9,564 nucleotides of DNA, taken from contig DYRE01000065.1 in the NCBI GenBank assembly GCA_020718965.1, positions 1 through 9,564 on the forward strand. The letters are read 5' to 3'. Position 1 is the first letter of the stretch. Each line of letters opens with the position of its first letter. The position numbers and the translations under genes are program-made. This DNA comes from Desulfomonile tiedjei. Its GTDB lineage: Bacteria; Desulfobacterota; Desulfomonilia; Desulfomonilales; Desulfomonilaceae. Shown here one piece after another: positions 6,679-9,564 of this stretch. The notes under the pieces are model-generated. The model was given only the letters and a program-made list of their open reading frames with translations. It was not told the DNA's origin and did no database searches.

Positions 6679-7086
6679 ATGAAAAAGAATCAGGATAGAA
6701 AAAACGCCGAAAAAACATTTCTACAAGATCGCGGCAGAATTACCAACAAAGAAATGGCAAAAAAAATGGGCGTGCACCCCGCTACAATAGCCCGTTGGAA
6801 AAAGACCGATGAATGGGATATAAAACTGATACAAGATATTTCAGACATAAATGATTCAGAGACAAGTGAAGAAGATGATTTCTTCAACGCGGATATGAAG
6901 CACCTGAATCTTTTGAACGATCATATAGAATCCCACCTGCAAAAAAAAGAATTGTTGAGTTCTGAAATATTGGAGCTTTCACAGGCTAAACTAAACATAA
7001 TAAGTTGTATAGAGATATTAAACGACCAGCTCAAGTATTCCGACATGAGGAAAATCCAGCTTAGAGAAAATCAGGAATTTGATTAA
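6679..7086 (+). CDS. small helix-turn-helix protein with C-terminal coiled coil
   Basis: This is a 135-residue, highly charged protein. Residues about 18-47 form a helix-turn-helix (ITNKEMAKKMGVHPATIARW followed by KKTDEWD). It resembles the N-terminal DNA-binding module of phage terminase small subunits and related transposase-like proteins. An acidic linker (about 53-68, SETSEEDDFF) leads to a long heptad-rich helix (about 70-130) likely to dimerise. No signal peptide or membrane segment is seen. The stop lies 12 nt before porC, whose strong AAGGAG site begins 2 nt after it, so the two are almost certainly in one transcript. I infer a DNA-binding protein, possibly a regulator of the por operon or of itself. 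No terminase large subunit or other phage gene is nearby, so a packaging role is unlikely. The specific function is unknown. The ribosome binding site is weak (TGGAA, about 7 nt upstream). Confidence 0.75.
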   Translation: MKKNQDRKNAEKTFLQDRGRITNKEMAKKMGVHPATIARWKKTDEWDIKLIQDISDINDSETSEEDDFFNADMKHLNLLNDHIESHLQKKELLSSEILELSQAKLNIISCIEILNDQLKYSDMRKIQLRENQEFD

Positions 7087-7087
7087 G

Positions 7088-7093
7088 AAGGAG
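7088..7093 (+). promoter_or_regulatory. canonical ribosome binding site for porC
   Basis: AAGGAG lies 5 nt before the ATG at 7099 and immediately after the stop of the HTH gene. It is a full match to the anti-Shine-Dalgarno core, contrasting with the weak site of the HTH gene, so porC is probably translated much more strongly than the first cistron. Confidence 0.7.
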
Positions 7094-7098
7094 AAACT

Positions 7099-7644
7099 AT
7101 GATCGAAATAAGATTCCATGGCAGAGGGGGACAGGGAGCCGTAACATCGGCTGAATTAGTTGCCCAGGCTGCTATCGACTCGGGAAAATTCGCTACAGCG
7201 TTTCCCAGTTTTGGCCCCGAACGCAGAGGAGCCCCTGTCGTGGCCTTTGCTCGTGTTGACGACAAGCCTGTCAGATTGAGATCCAAGGTTTATAAGCCTG
7301 ACGTGGTCATTGTTCTTGATCCCTCTTTGCTTGAAATAGCAAACCCGGCAGAGGGGCTCAAGAAAGACGGCTTGCTTATCATCAATTCTACAGAGAGTCC
7401 CGAAACCATTCGCAAACAAATTTCTTTTGAAGGACGATTGGCTTTGACAGACGCTACCAAGATCGCCAAGGAGGTTATAGGACTTCCAATAACAAACACC
7501 ACCATGGTTGGGGCTTTGGTTAAAGCGGTAGATGTTGTTAGCGTAGATTCCTTGATTGAACCCTTTAAAAGACGTTTTGGGAAGATTGCGGCTAGAAATA
7601 TTGAGGCTATGAAAAGAGCTTTCGAAGAAACAGCAGTTTGCTAA
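7099..7644 (+). CDS. porC: pyruvate:ferredoxin oxidoreductase, gamma subunit
   Basis: This 181-residue subunit belongs to the pyruvate/ketoisovalerate oxidoreductase catalytic-domain family (PF01558 type). The signature [18 protein letters not shown] (8-25) is followed by [28 protein letters not shown] and [10 protein letters not shown]. In four-subunit 2-oxoacid oxidoreductases this gamma subunit corresponds to the CoA-associated domain III of the fused enzyme. The complex converts a 2-oxoacid, CoA and oxidised ferredoxin to acyl-CoA, CO2 and reduced ferredoxin in the cytosol. It is the first of four subunit genes in gamma-delta-alpha-beta order. This order and the relatedness of porA favour pyruvate, though gamma subunits can be shared with a ketoisovalerate enzyme, so the symbol could equally be porG or vorC. 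The length is normal. Confidence 0.92.
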
Positions 7645-7677
7645 CAAGAACAAAATGCAGGCTCAATTAAACTTAAC

Positions 7678-7697
7678 CCTCATCAAGTTGAATGAGG
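7678..7697 (+). repeat. short hairpin in the porC-porD gap
   Basis: CCTCAT (7678-7683) and ATGAGG (7692-7697) form a perfect 6-bp stem with an 8-nt loop, ending 5 nt before the porD ribosome binding site. There is no T-run, so it does not look like a terminator. It could affect mRNA processing or porD translation. Confidence 0.3.
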
Positions 7698-7702
7698 AGA
7701 TT

Positions 7703-7710
7703 AAGGGAGG
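7703..7710 (+). promoter_or_regulatory. ribosome binding site fixing a GTG start for porD
   Basis: AAGGGAGG ends 5 nt before a GTG at 7716. The longer in-frame ATG at 7692 lies upstream of this site and within a hairpin arm, and the later ATG at 7728 is 17 nt away. The GTG is therefore the best start. Confidence 0.7.
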
Positions 7711-7715
7711 CGATA

Positions 7716-8006
7716 GTGACTAAATCCATGGAACAAATAAGCTGGCAGGAGATAGAAGCCGGTGGAGTTATAACCGAACCTGGGAACGCATCCTGTTATC
7801 ATACTGGAACCTGGCGTTCGCAGAAACCCAAATATGATGAAAACGCTTGTATAAGGTGCTGGAGATGCTACGTGATGTGCCCGGACGCAGCAATCTCCCC
7901 TGATCTGGAAAATAATATTTTTGTTTGGAATTACGATTATTGCAAAGGGTGTGGCATTTGCGCTTATGAATGCCCCGCCAAAGCCATCGTGATGGAGGAG
8001 GATTAA
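7716..8006 (+). CDS. porD: pyruvate:ferredoxin oxidoreductase, delta subunit (2x[4Fe-4S] ferredoxin)
   Basis: This 96-residue ferredoxin-like subunit passes electrons from the thiamine pyrophosphate site to the external ferredoxin. Two classical CxxCxxCxxxCP motifs are intact: C45-C48-C51-C55 and C76-C79-C82-C86, for two [4Fe-4S] clusters. The N-terminal part carries the delta-subunit hallmark EPGNASCYHTGTWR (about 21-34), which separates it from free ferredoxins. The GTG start at 7716 is chosen from its strong ribosome binding site. ATG at 7692 would give 104 residues and ATG at 7728 would give 92. It sits 71 nt after porC and 2 nt before porA, so it is tightly linked to porA. The last codons (GMEED-like acidic tail) hold the porA ribosome binding site. 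Confidence 0.93.
   Translation: MTKSMEQISWQEIEAGGVITEPGNASCYHTGTWRSQKPKYDENACIRCWRCYVMCPDAAISPDLENNIFVWNYDYCKGCGICAYECPAKAIVMEED
7994..8001 (+). promoter_or_regulatory. ribosome binding site fixing the porA start
   Basis: GGAGGAGG lies within the last codons of porD, 7 nt before the ATG at 8009. The open frame extends back to an ATG at 7970 inside porD, but those 13 residues (MPRQSHRDGGGLN) overlap porD out of frame and do not resemble the alpha subunit. Confidence 0.75.
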
Positions 8007-8008
8007 AT

Positions 8009-9172
8009 ATGGGCCGGAAAGTAGGTATAGAAGTTTCGATCGCTGCAGCCGAGGCAGTGGGACTATGCGATGTTGATGTTGTAGCGGCCTATCCTATAAC
8101 CCCTCAAACTCACGTCGTGGAGCATCTGTCCGAATTGTGCGCTACAGGAGAACTTGACGCCGAGTTCGTTCCGGTTGAGTCCGAACATTCCGCCATGAGC
8201 GTATGTTGCGGTTCAGCCGCCGCCGGCGCTAGGACATTCACAGCCACAGCAGCTCAGGGCTTGGCTCTGATGTCCGAAATTGTTTTCATAGCCTCATCCA
8301 TGAGGCTTCCGATTGTAATGTTTTTGGCCAATCGGGCTCTAAGCTCTCCTTTATCAATCTGGAATGATCACTCAGACACCATGATGGTTAGAGATTCAGG
8401 TTGGATTCAGGTTTTCTGTGAAAATGGACAGGAGGTCTATGACGCCATATTTCACTCGTTCAGAGTGGCCGAAGACCCCCAGGTATCTTTACCCGTGATG
8501 ATCAACGTTGATGGATTCAATCTTACCCACGTTATAGAACCAATTGAATTCTGGACCAAGGAAATGGCCCAAAAATATATCCCGCCATTTAAACCCCTTT
8601 ACAGGCTGGATCCGGACAAAGTTGTTTCTATGGGCGCATTTGGGATGCCTGAGATTTATGCTGAAGCCAAGATGTCCCAGGACCAAGCCCTATGGAATTC
8701 TTACCCCATTATCAAACAGGCGTGGGATGAGTTGGCTGTACTCACCGGGAGAAAATATTCACCGGTGGAGCTTTACAAAACTGAAGGAGCGGAAACTTTA
8801 ATTGTGGGGATGGGAACTATCTGCGAGACTGCTTCATTGGCCGTGGATAAAATGAGAGAACAAGGGGAAAAAGTCGGTCTGGTTAAACTGAGATTATGGA
8901 GACCACTACCTATAGACGACATCAAAAATGCTCTTGCAGGAGCCAAGAATTTGTTGGTGCTTGATCGTGCTGTATCCTTCGGAGCCGCAAACGCTCCAGT
9001 AACAACTGAAATTCAATCGATCATGTATCACGAGAAGGATCGTCCCAATATATATAACGTGGTTGCCGGATTGGGCGGTAGAGATGTTACGCCGGAAGAC
9101 ATAATAAAGATGCTTGAAGCGGCTCTGGCTAATAAAAATCAAGGCTACAACATTTATGGTGTGCGAGGTTGA
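8009..9172 (+). CDS. porA: pyruvate:ferredoxin oxidoreductase, alpha subunit
   Basis: This 387-residue alpha subunit is the usual length. It supplies the pyrimidine-side thiamine pyrophosphate domain and the transketolase C-terminal-like domain. The N-terminal AAYPITPQT (26-34, with Thr31) and VPVESEHSAM (54-63) are family signatures. They are followed by SMRLPIVM, NRALSSPLSIWNDHSD and RDSGWIQVF, then VMINVDGFNLTH. The second domain contains LIVGMGTICETA, KLRLWRPLP, LDRAVSFGAANAP and AGLGGRDVT. The blocks DHSD, DSGWIQ and GLGGRDVT resemble pyruvate (PorA) rather than 2-oxoglutarate enzymes. 2-Ketoisovalerate remains possible, because Por and Vor alpha chains are close. It lies 2 nt after porD and 23 nt before porB. 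No frameshift or missing core motif is seen. Confidence 0.93.
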   Translation: MGRKVGIEVSIAAAEAVGLCDVDVVAAYPITPQTHVVEHLSELCATGELDAEFVPVESEHSAMSVCCGSAAAGARTFTATAAQGLALMSEIVFIASSMRLPIVMFLANRALSSPLSIWNDHSDTMMVRDSGWIQVFCENGQEVYDAIFHSFRVAEDPQVSLPVMINVDGFNLTHVIEPIEFWTKEMAQKYIPPFKPLYRLDPDKVVSMGAFGMPEIYAEAKMSQDQALWNSYPIIKQAWDELAVLTGRKYSPVELYKTEGAETLIVGMGTICETASLAVDKMREQGEKVGLVKLRLWRPLPIDDIKNALAGAKNLLVLDRAVSFGAANAPVTTEIQSIMYHEKDRPNIYNVVAGLGGRDVTPEDIIKMLEAALANKNQGYNIYGVRG

Positions 9173-9195
9173 GCGACGCCTGATTGGAGAAAAAC

Positions 9196-9564
9196 ATGGC
9201 TGATACCGAAAAAAAGAAAGTCATTAAACCGATAAAGAATTTTTCGATGGAAGAATACATAAAATCCGGTCATCGCGCTTGTCAGGGTTGCGCTGAGGTC
9301 CTTGCCGTAAGGCATGTTCTCAAAGCCATTGGACCCGACATGATAATGGCCATGGCCACTGGGTGCATGGAAATAATTTCTTCGCCCTACCCTCTGACCT
9401 CCTGGAACATCCCCTGGATACACGTAGCGTTCGAGAACGCCGCTGCGGTAGCCGCCGGTGTTGAGTCCGGCCTAAAGGCGTTACGCCGAAAAGGTAGGAT
9501 TCCGGATAAAGATGTTACAATTGTAGCGATGGGCGGTGACGGTGGAACCACTGACATCGGATTC
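9196..9564 (+). CDS. porB: pyruvate:ferredoxin oxidoreductase, beta subunit (5' part, cut by window edge)
   Basis: The first 123 codons are present and the frame is still open at the window edge; the family usually runs near 300 residues. The beta subunit binds the pyrophosphate end of thiamine pyrophosphate through Mg2+ and holds the proximal [4Fe-4S] cluster. Visible cluster cysteines are C29 and C32 (ACQGCAE) and C57 (TGCME); a fourth would lie downstream. FENAAAVAAGVESGLKA is typical, and GGDGGTTDIGF at the very end is the diphosphate-binding GDG motif. The Lys-rich N-terminus (about 1-15) is longer than in many homologues. A TGGAGA ribosome binding site (9184-9189) precedes the ATG by 6 nt. 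It is the last recognised gene of the gamma-delta-alpha-beta operon; more genes may follow outside the window. Confidence 0.93.
   Translation, partial: MADTEKKKVIKPIKNFSMEEYIKSGHRACQGCAEVLAVRHVLKAIGPDMIMAMATGCMEIISSPYPLTSWNIPWIHVAFENAAAVAAGVESGLKALRRKGRIPDKDVTIVAMGGDGGTTDIGF

Noticed and set aside
6679..7086. Phage terminase small subunit as the identity of the HTH protein
   Set aside because: Only the N-terminal helix-turn-helix is similar; there is no large terminase, portal or other phage gene, and the gene sits in a metabolic operon.
7156..7653. 165-codon minus-strand open frame opposite porC
   Set aside because: It lies wholly antisense to a well-supported oxidoreductase subunit, its translation shows no family features, and it has no ribosome binding site or context of its own.

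Overview
The window reads as chromosomal DNA from an anaerobic, Gram-negative bacterium, most plausibly a Desulfobacterota (former Deltaproteobacteria) lineage. This rests on a lipoprotein of the outer-membrane lipid-transport type, a four-subunit ferredoxin-dependent pyruvate oxidoreductase operon of the kind common in strict anaerobes, single-domain and GGDEF response regulators, and a moderate-to-low GC content judged by eye. The assignment is an inference; no rRNA or other taxonomic marker is present.

Layout. Positions 1-48 may hold the tail of an upstream gene. A plus-strand lipoprotein of the ABC-transport auxiliary (PqiC-like) family follows at 164-844. Next is a tight plus-strand pair: a stand-alone receiver domain (1007-1360) overlaps by 4 nt the start of glgC, glucose-1-phosphate adenylyltransferase (1357-2601). 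A likely imperfect terminator hairpin lies just after glgC. An alpha/beta hydrolase with a full Ser-Asp-His triad (2679-3449, plus) converges on a minus-strand REC-GGDEF diguanylate cyclase (3516-4466). Upstream of the cyclase, also on the minus strand, is uvrC (4629-6479), the nucleotide-excision-repair nuclease.

Divergent from uvrC is a plus-strand operon. It starts with a small helix-turn-helix plus coiled-coil protein (6679-7086), followed by porC/gamma (7099-7644), porD/delta ferredoxin (7716-8006), porA/alpha (8009-9172) and porB/beta (9196 to the window edge, truncated). Together the four subunits form a CoA-acylating 2-oxoacid:ferredoxin oxidoreductase, most likely for pyruvate. Alpha and beta bind thiamine pyrophosphate, delta carries two [4Fe-4S] clusters, and gamma belongs to the family domain associated with CoA.

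Most genes are recognisable housekeeping or signalling families. I see no CRISPR array, tRNA, rRNA, insertion sequence or prophage block. No stretch over 300 bases lacks a gene. The points most worth a second look are the HTH/coiled-coil gene heading the por operon, the overlap of a lone receiver with glgC, and the residues at the glgC activator site. Several start codons had to be moved from the longest possible reading: receiver 1007, hydrolase 2679, uvrC 6479, porD GTG 7716 and porA 8009.
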